In this document: positions 1 to 8,941 of the stretch, one piece after another | Position numbering within the stretch: the stretch's first letter is position 1 | Layout of the letters: every line of letters starts with the position of its first letter | IMG/VR virus record: IMGVR_UViG_3300017991_000072 | Location: 1-64,000 of that record | DNA: 64,000 bases | Origin: a virus | Reading direction: 5' to 3' (one strand) | Translations under genes and position numbers: made by a program | The notes under the pieces: model-generated | Databases searched by the model: none | What the model saw: only the letters and a program-made list of their open reading frames with translations | Told to the model about the DNA's origin: nothing

Positions 1-227
1 ATGGGGATGTATCTGTCCCTGTTGTCCAGCTCCTCCCCGCCGTCAATGACCCCCACGATGGGTTCAGAGACCACCAGGTCAAACCGATAATGGCCGCCGC
101 CCACTTCAGCTATGGTTGGGGGTGTGACATCCAGCCCTGTGGACGCCACCTTCAAGGACTCGAATTCTGGCGTCAAGCTTTCCCTTGGAACGCCAGCGTG
201 TTGGAAGTAGACTGTGTATTGGCTCAT
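1..227 (-). CDS. tail-associated protein, N-terminal fragment (runs off left edge)
   Basis: The start is the ATG at 227, in an ATGA overlap with the stop of the gene at 224-544. About 75 residues are visible before the window ends. They begin MSQYTVYFQHAGVP and continue with the pattern LTPEF..LK......DVTPP.I.EVGGGHYRFD. This resembles small beta-sandwich modules of phage distal-tail or fibre proteins (general knowledge of such families, not tested). It is the last visible gene of the leftward late operon, so a tail role is inferred from position. Confidence 0.7.
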   Translation of the reverse strand, partial: MSQYTVYFQHAGVPRESLTPEFESLKVASTGLDVTPPTIAEVGGGHYRFDLVVSEPIVGVIDGGEELDNRDRYIP

Positions 228-544
228 GTGAAACCCCTTCTGGTTCTCCAAGGGCTACCGCCCTGGTTCGTTCCTTGTCCTTCCCAGGCCCCTGGTGGCT
301 TCCCAAGCCTGGACAGGGGGCCTCTGTAGCCGTTCACGTCAAAGCCAAGGATAGCGTGAACGTGTTGACGGTTCCCGAAGACCTCCCACTGGCCCATCAT
401 GGCCACCCTATACTTGGCCACTACCGCGTGGGTCCCTGTCAGGTGGACGTAGTATCTCCGCCCGGTCAAGAGGCCCAAGGGAGTCATGGTCTTCCCCGGA
501 ACCGTGGAGAACCCAAAAGGAGTCAGTGTGACTTGGTCTTCCAT
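224..544 (-). CDS. hypothetical late protein, 106 aa
   Basis: This ORF starts at ATG 544, overlapping the TAG stop of the gene at 545-2122 (ATAGATGG), and ends in an ATGA overlap with the next gene. I do not recognise the protein. It has no clear membrane segment and a basic, Gly/Arg-rich C-terminus. Its place between tail genes and its coupled start suggest a small tail or baseplate component. Confidence 0.7.
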   Translation of the reverse strand: MEDQVTLTPFGFSTVPGKTMTPLGLLTGRRYYVHLTGTHAVVAKYRVAMMGQWEVFGNRQHVHAILGFDVNGYRGPLSRLGKPPGAWEGQGTNQGGSPWRTRRGFT

Positions 545-2122
545 CTATCCCGCCATCCTTGGAATAGGGTCAATGTAGATGACCTTGGCCCCAGAGAAGG
601 CCGCCAAGATCAGCCTGATAGGGACGCGAAGGTTCACAGGGTCAGTGTGTATAGCCGGTAGTGGAGCGTAGAGGACAAAAGGCGTCAATGATCCCTGGTT
701 CTCCCAGGTTGATGTCAGATCGTCCTCCAAGGGGGTGATCTCCCAAGCGGGGTTCAGAACTGACCTGGTGGCGAAGGTGAACCGCTTACCTTGAAGACCA
801 AAGCCTGAAGCGTCCCCGCTGTCAGTCTCCGCCCATAGTGTCCTCTGGTTCAGCGTAGCTGAACTCCATCCTTCGTGAAGCCCGTGGATGGCAAAGAACC
901 CGAAGGAACTAGGCTCCTGGTCCACGTAGGTGACCTCCAGCCCCCACATGTTGACTACCAGCCGTGGACACCAGTTGGGTCCGAAGGTGTTAGGCTCCAG
1001 CTTGTAGGAGATGGGGTAGGACCCATGTCTGTAGATCGTTGTGTCCGCCGTGATCTGGCCGCCCCATTGCCAGGACTTGTAGGCCGTGGGGTCCCCGTTG
1101 TATTCAGACATGTTCAGCATAGGGAAGGAGTCAGGCAAGAAGCCCCCTGACACAGGGTCAAAGTGAACCGTTTCATGGCTCAGTTCCAGATGTCTACAGT
1201 TCACTATCCCCGCGCTGTGGACGCCGCCCCGTTCCCAGTCAACCCGAAGGTCCGCCGTTGATCCATTCAGCCAAGAGTCATCCAGGCTGACGGGTCCGGT
1301 ACAGTTGACCAGGTTCACTCCGTAGGCGTGGGTCCCTACTATCCCCACGTTGGCCATCTTGATCATGGAGCATCTGTCAAACTCTATCCCGGGAAGGTCT
1401 GACGCTGTCAGCTCTATAGCGCCGGACTCGCTGATCCAGAACGGATCCGCTCCTGATGGGCTGTAGCATCCATAGACGTAGACACCGTAGCTCCACTTGA
1501 TGGACAGGGACTTGTTAGCCCCTCCGTCATCCCGCTGAAAGGAGCAGAAATTGAACAGAAGGTCCCTGGCTCCGGTAACTTCCACAGGCCCGTAGAAGTC
1601 ACAATGTCTGAAGGTGTTCTGGTAGGGGGTCTGTCCTGGCGGATCTCCCAACAGCTCCAGGGTCCCTTCAAATCTACAGTTTTCAAAGTCAGCTCTGAAC
1701 TGGCCCCAGTCACCGTAGGCGTCCCCTGTGACGTTGATCCTGTGGAACCTCTGGTTGGACCCATAGGTCAGAAGGGCTATGTCAGCGTAGTCATAGGTCA
1801 GCGTGTCAGGGTCCCAGTCCGTCCTTGGATCAGGAGAAGGGCCGCCTGTCCCTGGCCGTGTGTCGTAGTATTCGTCCCCGCTTTCTGGCCACCCTATCCA
1901 GGCTACCTTCCCGTCATAGTATTGGAGGAGCATGGCGTTACCGGAGACCCCTGTTCCCACGCGCCTGATCCAGACCTTGTCTCCGCTGGACAAAGCGTTA
2001 ATGATCTCAGTTTCACGCCCCGTCACAGCGTTCCAACATCCTGGAGCGCCTTCTGAAGCCGCGTGGGTGTGGGCCGTCCCGTCACCGAATTCCGCCGCCG
2101 TGAAGTCTATGAAATAATCCAT
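545..2122 (-). CDS. tail fibre/spike-like protein, beta-helix type, 525 aa
   Basis: The ATG at 2122 follows AGGGGAGACC, a good SD. Residues about 140-330 have short hydrophobic strands alternating with N/D/G turns (for example F.NC.FEG, F.HCDFYG, FNFCSF), as in right-handed parallel beta-helices of phage spikes and fibres. Similar 'NC' turns occur in the three fibre-like genes at 25520-29454, so it may be a distant relative. Host-surface recognition or depolymerisation is inferred. No catalytic residues can be named. Confidence 0.7.
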   Translation of the reverse strand: MDYFIDFTAAEFGDGTAHTHAASEGAPGCWNAVTGRETEIINALSSGDKVWIRRVGTGVSGNAMLLQYYDGKVAWIGWPESGDEYYDTRPGTGGPSPDPRTDWDPDTLTYDYADIALLTYGSNQRFHRINVTGDAYGDWGQFRADFENCRFEGTLELLGDPPGQTPYQNTFRHCDFYGPVEVTGARDLLFNFCSFQRDDGGANKSLSIKWSYGVYVYGCYSPSGADPFWISESGAIELTASDLPGIEFDRCSMIKMANVGIVGTHAYGVNLVNCTGPVSLDDSWLNGSTADLRVDWERGGVHSAGIVNCRHLELSHETVHFDPVSGGFLPDSFPMLNMSEYNGDPTAYKSWQWGGQITADTTIYRHGSYPISYKLEPNTFGPNWCPRLVVNMWGLEVTYVDQEPSSFGFFAIHGLHEGWSSATLNQRTLWAETDSGDASGFGLQGKRFTFATRSVLNPAWEITPLEDDLTSTWENQGSLTPFVLYAPLPAIHTDPVNLRVPIRLILAAFSGAKVIYIDPIPRMAG

Positions 2123-2130
2123 GGTCTCCC

Positions 2131-3144
2131 CTATGCGTCAAGGCCCAACCTGACCGTGAACTTCTGGGCCGTGATGGGCCTGGCGGAAGGATTGATGATC
2201 CGCTTGACCCATATTCCGTATTTGTTCGTGTCTACGTCAGGAGTCACAGGGTCCAGGTGGCCAAGGGACAGCTTGGTGGACTGGGTGGCGTAGGAGAAGG
2301 CTATCAGCGGAGATGATGGTGGCGCGTCCTCCGAAGGGATGATCTGAATGGCTCCGCCGCTGACAGGCTCTATCCCAATCTCCACAGGGGCTCTGTAGGT
2401 GATGGCGTGGCCCGCTATCCCCGCCGCCGGTGTGGTCCCCTTGGCCCCGCGCCCAACAGACGGAATGATCAGGTTGATCCCGTCTGAAGCCTTGGCCGCG
2501 AAGTAGAGCCATTCCCCTGTGACTTCGTTCTGGACAAAGCCGTTCAGGGGGTATTCAGCGGAGTCTCCCACGTTCAGGTAGAAAGCCCCAGAGGAGTCAT
2601 AGTCAACCCCAAGGACTGAAGAAGGAACGTCAGACGTGTCAATGTAGACTATCACGTTGGTCATGATGTCCACGCCCGTGTTCTTGACGATGAAGCCCCT
2701 ATACTCCGTGTCCCCTACTTCACTTTCATCCGCGTCCACATCGTCAAACAAGACGTTTGACAGGTAGGCCATGTTGATGTCCTGGTCCTCCGAAGCTATC
2801 GGAAGACTGGCCTCCACCACAGCCAGAAGGACGTATTTGGACTCCACGATCCCATCAGAGACCTTGTAGACTCCGTCCCCTGTCAGGGAGACCTCCAGCC
2901 CAAAGTCCCCGCCAGGAGCCTTCCACTGGACCGTGGGGGTGGCCGCGTAGTTATAGCGGAGCGTCCCATAGGGGTAGGTCTGAAGATCGTAGGCGTTCAG
3001 CGCCGCCACGTCCTGAAGCGTGATCCCAGAGATGGCTGAAGGGTCCCAGGAAATCATGTCCTGGTTTTCTATGGCTGTTGGGGTGATGGGTCCTCCCAAG
3101 CCGCCCGCCGTCCGATACAGAACAAGGTCTTCTGGCTGTGCCAT
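2131..3144 (-). CDS. tail/baseplate protein, 337 aa
   Basis: The ATG at 3144 is preceded by TAGGAGGCTATC. The protein is beta-rich with no transmembrane segment. The C-terminal part (NKYGIWVKRIINPSARPI) reads like a beta-sandwich. It lies between the spike-like gene and an 832-aa tail gene in the late operon. I do not recognise the family; a structural role is inferred from context. Confidence 0.7.
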   Translation of the reverse strand: MAQPEDLVLYRTAGGLGGPITPTAIENQDMISWDPSAISGITLQDVAALNAYDLQTYPYGTLRYNYAATPTVQWKAPGGDFGLEVSLTGDGVYKVSDGIVESKYVLLAVVEASLPIASEDQDINMAYLSNVLFDDVDADESEVGDTEYRGFIVKNTGVDIMTNVIVYIDTSDVPSSVLGVDYDSSGAFYLNVGDSAEYPLNGFVQNEVTGEWLYFAAKASDGINLIIPSVGRGAKGTTPAAGIAGHAITYRAPVEIGIEPVSGGAIQIIPSEDAPPSSPLIAFSYATQSTKLSLGHLDPVTPDVDTNKYGIWVKRIINPSARPITAQKFTVRLGLDA

Positions 3145-3153
3145 GATAGCCTC

Positions 3154-5652
3154 CTAAATTGTTCTAAGCTGTCCGCCTGTTTCGTCACAGTAGGACTGAA
3201 GCGTTGACTGGTGTCCTGACCAATACCTGTAGAGACAGTATAGCTTAATGTTCCCCGCTTTGGCTCTGGAGAACGGGCTCCAGTAGCCGTCCGTGTAGTA
3301 TTCTTGGTAGGCGTCCGTGTAGGCGTTGTCAATCCCCCAGTGTCCGTAGCCTTGCCCGAACGGAACTATCCAGGATATTGGGGTGATCCCAACACAGTAG
3401 CACTCCCCGTTGTAGGAACTGTATGGGATTTCATCCGTGAATTCATCGTTGATCGTCAGGCCCCTGACGTTGATCATGTCATGGAGGAACCCGCCTGGGG
3501 CCGTGTTCTCCCAGTAGAAGATGTTCATGTCTGGGGGGTCTGGGCCTGGCCTCTGGTATCCCCAGAAATTCTCTATCTTGTCCTGGATCTCTCCGCTGTT
3601 CCAGGTAGTCTTGGCGTAGTTATGGTAGCCATACCAGGGCTCCCCGAAGTAGGCCGCTATGAACACGTCTTCCTTCCCCTCCAGAAGGCTGTCCAAGTTA
3701 CTGATGGCGGAACTGACCAGCCAGTTGGCCACGTTGACGTTATCCTCCACATCCCGTAGTTCAGAGACCACGTAGCGGTAGACCATACAGTCAGGGGAAA
3801 AGTAGATCCTGATGTGGCTGTCATTCACGTTCATGGGGATCAGTTCATCAAAGGAGATGTCCCTGGGGCCGCTGATGATCCTGTGGTAGGTCTCCATCTC
3901 CCCGTAGCTGTTCTCCCATTCAAACGTCTGATGTTCTACGGCTGACCCTATCTCTTCCAAGGACTCCGCCCACCCTACTTCTTCTTCCTCTTCTTCCGCT
4001 TCTGGGTCCTCCTCCGCGTAGGGGTCAGAGATCTCCCTGTTGAATGGGACGCCTTCATCAGGGCTGATGTTCCCCCACAGCCGCCCGCTGTTGTATTTCC
4101 AGTCCAGGTATTCATGGAGAGAAGTGATGGTAGTGGCCTTCAGCGTGGTGGCGTAGTTAGGGCCAGCCATGGTCAGACACCCTTGGTCAATCATGTCCAA
4201 GATACATTCCCTGGCTTCCCTGAAGTAGTCTCTGAAGTTACACTGACACTGACGAAGATGGGGGACCCCCTCCCAAGATGAAGCCTGTGGTCCGTCAAAG
4301 GTGAAGTCCGTCTTGTCTCCGGTGAAGAACTCTACCTTCCTGGCCGCCCATCTGTCATGGGCTGGAGTGAAGCCGTGTCTGGCCCTGATCTTGACCTTGG
4401 AGAACCCGTCAGGGGCCATCACGATGTAGTGGGACAGAGGGTTGATCCCATAGTCTGACAGGATAGCGGGGTTTATCCCCTGGTTCTGGGAGATGGAGTA
4501 GCCGTCCAGCTCATATAGCGGGGTGGGTTCAAACCTGTACCATAAGGGGTGAACATCCGTGTCCCTACTGTTCTGGTTGAAGACAAAGTCATTGAAGGTT
4601 TCCGTGGAGAAGGTCTCCGCCAGGAACTCCCCGTTCTGTGGCATGTGGGGGTCATTCCCTACCACGCCTGAAAGGGGGTACTTTGGATCTTCCGTCAGCC
4701 TCCAGAACTGTCTCCGTTCTCCCTGGTACTTCTTGAACCCTACGTGGAAGATGAAGGTGTTCTGGCGTGGGGTGAACGGAAGCTTGAACACCAGCTTCTT
4801 CCCTGAATTCTGGCCTTCCAGCGTGTAGACGTTGACCCGCTGTTCCCCTTCAGTTATCTGGACCTCCTGGAAGTAGGCCGTCCTCCCTTCCACTAGGCCA
4901 TGGTAGCCTCCGCTGTAGCTTCCGCCCCAGTCCTTCCACATGGGGTCATCTTGAACAGGGCTACTGTAGGGGACGTAGCGTTCCGTCTCCACAAGGCTTC
5001 CCATAGTGTCCAGGTTGAACCGTTCAGACGCCGCCACAAAATGACGCCACTGTCCGTCAACCTTGGCCCGCGTGTAGAACACAAGCCCTTCCCAAATGTT
5101 AGGGAAGTCACCTTCCAGCCCAAGAACGTCCATTTCATAAGGAACGCCCATGGAAGCGTCAAAGAACTTAGGATGTCCGTTTCCTGGGTGGGCCACATAC
5201 TGGCAAAGGAACGGAACAGAGTAGACTTCCAGCCCTGGGGTGATGTAGCCGTAGGAAGGGCCTGACCCGTGTGTTGGGCTATGCTGAAAAGGGACCACTT
5301 CCAGAATGGCCAGCCTGGAGGAATTGAACCCTAAACCAAAGAAGTCACTGACGAACTTTGAAAAGGAGGACCGTTTACAGTAGTCTAGCCTCCCCGTCTT
5401 CCCCAGGTACAGATGGAAGTCCCAGTCTTCCAGGCCGTTGAAGAACCTGATGTCATTGTGGTAGGTGAAGATCTGGGCAAAATGGCCGTCCCACATGGGG
5501 ACGTTAGCCTGGCCCCACTTGTCGTTGATGTATTGCCAGGTGGTGTCTTCAGGTTCGTAGACCGTGGGAGCGTACCTGTTATCCGGCCAGAAATGGTCCT
5601 GGCGTTCGTTCCGCTTGAAGAAGATGTGATGTGGAAGGAAGACGTATCCCAT
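3154..5652 (-). CDS. large tail protein, 832 aa, unknown family
   Basis: The ATG at 5652 overlaps the stop of the upstream gene (TGATGG), so translation is probably coupled. The protein is very rich in aromatic residues (W, Y, F) with many short beta stretches. It has a strongly acidic patch around residues 545-562 (a run of Glu). Late Cys residues (CQC, CYC) might bind metal or form disulfides. Size and position downstream of the tape measure suggest an adhesin or baseplate component. No domain is recognised. Confidence 0.75.
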   Translation of the reverse strand: MGYVFLPHHIFFKRNERQDHFWPDNRYAPTVYEPEDTTWQYINDKWGQANVPMWDGHFAQIFTYHNDIRFFNGLEDWDFHLYLGKTGRLDYCKRSSFSKFVSDFFGLGFNSSRLAILEVVPFQHSPTHGSGPSYGYITPGLEVYSVPFLCQYVAHPGNGHPKFFDASMGVPYEMDVLGLEGDFPNIWEGLVFYTRAKVDGQWRHFVAASERFNLDTMGSLVETERYVPYSSPVQDDPMWKDWGGSYSGGYHGLVEGRTAYFQEVQITEGEQRVNVYTLEGQNSGKKLVFKLPFTPRQNTFIFHVGFKKYQGERRQFWRLTEDPKYPLSGVVGNDPHMPQNGEFLAETFSTETFNDFVFNQNSRDTDVHPLWYRFEPTPLYELDGYSISQNQGINPAILSDYGINPLSHYIVMAPDGFSKVKIRARHGFTPAHDRWAARKVEFFTGDKTDFTFDGPQASSWEGVPHLRQCQCNFRDYFREARECILDMIDQGCLTMAGPNYATTLKATTITSLHEYLDWKYNSGRLWGNISPDEGVPFNREISDPYAEEDPEAEEEEEEVGWAESLEEIGSAVEHQTFEWENSYGEMETYHRIISGPRDISFDELIPMNVNDSHIRIYFSPDCMVYRYVVSELRDVEDNVNVANWLVSSAISNLDSLLEGKEDVFIAAYFGEPWYGYHNYAKTTWNSGEIQDKIENFWGYQRPGPDPPDMNIFYWENTAPGGFLHDMINVRGLTINDEFTDEIPYSSYNGECYCVGITPISWIVPFGQGYGHWGIDNAYTDAYQEYYTDGYWSPFSRAKAGNIKLYCLYRYWSGHQSTLQSYCDETGGQLRTI

Positions 5653-6452
5653 CAGGTGTCATCCAATTCTGTCCCGTAGGCCAAGAACCTGGGAACTCCA
5701 GCCTGTACGGACGCGCCAAGATGGATCAATAGCTGACCCCTGGCTTCTCCTTCAGGTGTCCTGTGAACTCCTATGGCTCCCAGGTTATTGGCACAATAGG
5801 CCGTCCCGCTGGTCTCTACCACAAACGTGTCAGGCTTTGGGTAGACTGACAGCCCCGCCTGAACATAGGACCCAGAGTCTCCCTCCGTCACTTCATCCGT
5901 ATAGGCGTAACACAGCCCTGTCAACTGGACAAGCCAGAGCCCGTTTTCAAGCTTCCCTGTCACTATCCCCATGGGTCTGTGAGTCGTCAAGAGATACTGA
6001 TGATATTCTCCGTCACTTTCAAAGTCTTCACGGTTCTGGAACTGGAACTGGGAACAGGAAGGGATCCCCTCCCCGCTGACCCCAAACCCCACCACCACAG
6101 CCGCGTAGGCTGGAAGCGTGGTTTCATCTCCCGCGTATTCACAGGCCGCGTAGACAGGGGGACCCCATCCGTGGTTATGCTTCCCGTATAGGTGGGGAAT
6201 GAACGGGAGCATGATCTGACCTTCCCGTCCAATCAGGTTCCCGCCCACCAGCTCCGTGGCCAGCTCTATGAACCCCTGGTCTGTGATGGCTACCGCTTTC
6301 CCGCCTTCATAGACCACCTGGGCCTCCGTGGTGGCCGGGTTCTTGGTGGCCCACTCTACCGCCTTGATCCCCCTCCCGAAATTCAGATTAGTCCGCCCCT
6401 TGGAGTCAGACTTTCCGGAGAACATGGCTATGATCCTGTCCCGTAACATCAT
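5652..6452 (-). CDS. tail protein, 266 aa, with GDSG motif
   Basis: The ATG at 6452 (or 6449) follows AGGAGGAC and overlaps the upstream stop as ATGA. The sequence contains EGDSGSYV near residue 195, which matches the catalytic-serine motif of chymotrypsin-like proteases. A convincing His/Asp pair is not obvious, so protease activity is not claimed. It could equally be a structural beta-barrel. It is part of the distal tail cluster between the hub-like gene and the 832-aa gene. Confidence 0.75.
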   Translation of the reverse strand: MMLRDRIIAMFSGKSDSKGRTNLNFGRGIKAVEWATKNPATTEAQVVYEGGKAVAITDQGFIELATELVGGNLIGREGQIMLPFIPHLYGKHNHGWGPPVYAACEYAGDETTLPAYAAVVVGFGVSGEGIPSCSQFQFQNREDFESDGEYHQYLLTTHRPMGIVTGKLENGLWLVQLTGLCYAYTDEVTEGDSGSYVQAGLSVYPKPDTFVVETSGTAYCANNLGAIGVHRTPEGEARGQLLIHLGASVQAGVPRFLAYGTELDDT

Positions 6453-6637
6453 GTCCTCCTTGTGATCTGTGGTGGCCTCCCAGTCTCTTCACTGGCCAAG
6501 ACCTTGACCACGGGGCCTTCCCTCTGGACCAGGATCTTCCCTGACATCTCCTCCTTGGAGATGATAACTGTGTTTCCGGTACAGATGAAAAGGCCGCGCT
6601 GTCCGTGCGTTGTGTGAACTTCAAACCTATCCTTCAA
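6449..6637 (-). CDS. small late protein, 62 aa (TTG start)
   Basis: The only upstream in-frame start is TTG at 6637, which overlaps the TGA of the preceding gene (TTGA), so translational coupling is likely. The product is small, with beta-type hydrophobic patterns (GLFICTGNTVIISKEE) and no membrane helix. Unknown tail accessory. Confidence 0.6.
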   Translation of the reverse strand: MKDRFEVHTTHGQRGLFICTGNTVIISKEEMSGKILVQREGPVVKVLASEETGRPPQITRRT

Positions 6638-6831
6638 ATGATCACCATCTTGTGACCGCCCGCTATGGGGAGCGCCACACGATGGTTCCCCAGATGTCCC
6701 GCTTTTCCTGTTGGGCCAATGATCACAGCCATGTGACCGCCGCCTGTCAGGCCGTAGGACCTCTTCCGCTGAACAGTCATCCTTCTCTTCAGTGTTTCCG
6801 CTCTTGTGTCAAAAATGTGTCTTCTAGCCAT
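6634..6831 (-). CDS. small basic late protein, 65 aa
   Basis: The ATG at 6831 lies 8 nt inside the end of the 704-aa gene (ATGGCTAG). The N-terminus is Arg/Lys-rich and the C-terminal half is Gly/Ile/Val-rich. It has no recognised family. Tight coupling on both sides argues that it is a real gene. Confidence 0.6.
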   Translation of the reverse strand: MARRHIFDTRAETLKRRMTVQRKRSYGLTGGGHMAVIIGPTGKAGHLGNHRVALPIAGGHKMVII

Positions 6832-8938
6832 CGTATCCCACTATGGTCAGCGTGGTGGTGGCGTTTCCTTCGCCATCGTACTGTTTAGACCACCCTTCCA
6901 CCTTGGCGTCATCTCCGTAGTCAATGGGTGGGAAGTCCCTCATGGCGTCCTGGATGGACCCAGTGATCTGGGTCCCCACAGGTACTTCATAGGCTCCCTT
7001 CAAGGTGACCGTGGTCCTGACTTCTATGGAGCCCTGGACCAAGCTGTTGGCCAGGTATTCCGCTATTTCATAGGCGTCATCCCAGTCTACCAATAACCCC
7101 AGGGAGACGGTAGCCATCCCCATGTCCGCGTCCCCTCCAGGAAGGTTCTGGTAGACCTTGATGGGCATGGTCCGCCGCTTGGACCAGGTGACTGGGACCT
7201 CCGCCGCCGGGATCTGGGTCAAGCTGGCCTGGGTCTTGAAGAGCGTGAAGACCTCCGTGTAGGCCCCTGTCTGGCCTGTTCTGTACGGGGGGACCAGATA
7301 CCTGGTGGGGTCCAGCTCTGACCTGTAGGTAGCCCTTTGGGCGTGTCTGTAGGACAGCTCCCTGTAGACATCCTGTTCTAGCCTGATCCTCCATAGGGGC
7401 TTGTCAGGTAGGAGCATGAACGGGACCGCCTCTGTCCTGTCTACGTCCTTCAGGGGGGTGAAGAAGATGGGTCCGCCCTGGTAGTTTGTGGTGAACCCTA
7501 GCTTCCCGTTTTCATCCCTCATGACTTGTTCCGTGAAGACCAGCCCCCATTCCTGGGTGACCACTTCCTGGAGCCGCCCGCCGTAGGTTTCGTCTTCATA
7601 GATGTGTTCTGTCTTCTCCAGGCTTCCTTTGTTCGTCCAGACTCCCGCATAGTTGAACTTCGTCCCTGGATCCACCAAGATGTCATCCGCTGACGTTCCT
7701 TCCGTGGGTATTTCATAGGCCATGGTCCTGGGGAACCCTGACGGAATGTAGAGGGTTTCGTCAGCCGCCGGGGCCGTGTCCGCGCTGAAGTATAGGTAGC
7801 GGAGCCGTTCCGTGTAGGTGGTGGTCAGTAGGGGCCTGTCAAACTCCACGCCCGTGTTCTGGTAGTTATTGACCACGAACTCCACGGACTCCAGCTTGTG
7901 TTTCTCCGGGCTGACGTTCAGCGTGGGCCTTGACGTGTAGACGTTGTATTGTAGGTTCTCCACGTCTCCTATGGAATTTACCGCCAGGGGTTCCCATCTC
8001 TTGTAGACCTCCGTCCACTGATACGTCAGATGGGACACGTCCCCAAAGGGGGTCTTGGCGAATAGCTGATAGACCAGGGTCAACTGGCTGTTGTCAGACG
8101 TGACGGACCACTTCTCTTCCCATCCGCCTGGGCTGGTCACTTGCCAGTATTTCCCGTAGAAGTAGACCTGTTTGGCGGAGGAGGCCCCGCCTTCCCATGG
8201 TCCGTCCCACTCCGTCTCCTTGAACTGTCCTTCTCCGCCCGTGACCTTCAGCTCTGAAGGATAGGCCACAAAGGCCCGCTGACTGGAGATGGTCTCCGCG
8301 TCCGTCAGACTAAGGGACCCTGAAGACGTAGCTGAAGACGCCTTCCCGTAGACGTAGATGGTGTTCCCGTTGACCGTGACCTGGGGGTCCAAGGCTGTCA
8401 GACCTGAAAAGATGTTCTGAAACAGGGGCTCCCCTTCTTGGATCTGGAACTGTTGGACCCAGAAATTGGGGAGGGAATACCAAAGGTTCAGCCCCAGAAC
8501 CTTGGAAAGGGCTGATCTAAGGATGTCCTTCATGGTCCAGCCGCCAACCCCAAAGTCATCCGCCTCCTTCAGGTAGATCTCCGTGTTGTCATCCGTGTCA
8601 TTCTTCATGTCTTCCCAGAACGTCCGTGGGGCTGACACATATAGGTAGTTCTGGGCTGGAGCCTTCAAGATCAGGTTGGACATCCAGTCACGGAAATTCA
8701 CCGTTGTGGATGGTTCGCCTTCTATCCCCTGGCTCTGAAGGTTGACATCTATGACCCGTCCACGGACGCCGTCCAGCGTGGTCTCTTCCCCCGCTTCGTA
8801 GCCCGTGTAGATCCCCTCCAGGTCCAGAGTGATCCGTTCAGACAGGTCTCCTACAGACCTGGCGAAGGTCACGGACTTGACGCGCCCTGACGCCCCTGGG
8901 CTGGCTGAAACTGACTTTTTAGTGTCTATGTATCTCAT
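6824..8938 (-). CDS. tail hub / tail-tip protein, 704 aa
   Basis: The ATG at 8938 lies just after the tape-measure stop (TAGGTCATG). The protein is long and beta-rich, with a central insertion (W-rich segment around residues 230-260) and a C-terminal region of alternating strands. Directly downstream of the tape measure is where siphophages encode distal tail, hub and tail-associated proteins, so the call is positional. No lytic enzyme motif is seen. Confidence 0.75.
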   Translation of the reverse strand: MRYIDTKKSVSASPGASGRVKSVTFARSVGDLSERITLDLEGIYTGYEAGEETTLDGVRGRVIDVNLQSQGIEGEPSTTVNFRDWMSNLILKAPAQNYLYVSAPRTFWEDMKNDTDDNTEIYLKEADDFGVGGWTMKDILRSALSKVLGLNLWYSLPNFWVQQFQIQEGEPLFQNIFSGLTALDPQVTVNGNTIYVYGKASSATSSGSLSLTDAETISSQRAFVAYPSELKVTGGEGQFKETEWDGPWEGGASSAKQVYFYGKYWQVTSPGGWEEKWSVTSDNSQLTLVYQLFAKTPFGDVSHLTYQWTEVYKRWEPLAVNSIGDVENLQYNVYTSRPTLNVSPEKHKLESVEFVVNNYQNTGVEFDRPLLTTTYTERLRYLYFSADTAPAADETLYIPSGFPRTMAYEIPTEGTSADDILVDPGTKFNYAGVWTNKGSLEKTEHIYEDETYGGRLQEVVTQEWGLVFTEQVMRDENGKLGFTTNYQGGPIFFTPLKDVDRTEAVPFMLLPDKPLWRIRLEQDVYRELSYRHAQRATYRSELDPTRYLVPPYRTGQTGAYTEVFTLFKTQASLTQIPAAEVPVTWSKRRTMPIKVYQNLPGGDADMGMATVSLGLLVDWDDAYEIAEYLANSLVQGSIEVRTTVTLKGAYEVPVGTQITGSIQDAMRDFPPIDYGDDAKVEGWSKQYDGEGNATTTLTIVGYDG

Positions 8939-8941
8939 GAC

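Noticed and set aside
5860-5900. Serine protease call for the 5652-6452 protein from its GDSG motif
   Set aside because: The motif alone is common by chance and no matching His/Asp context was found.
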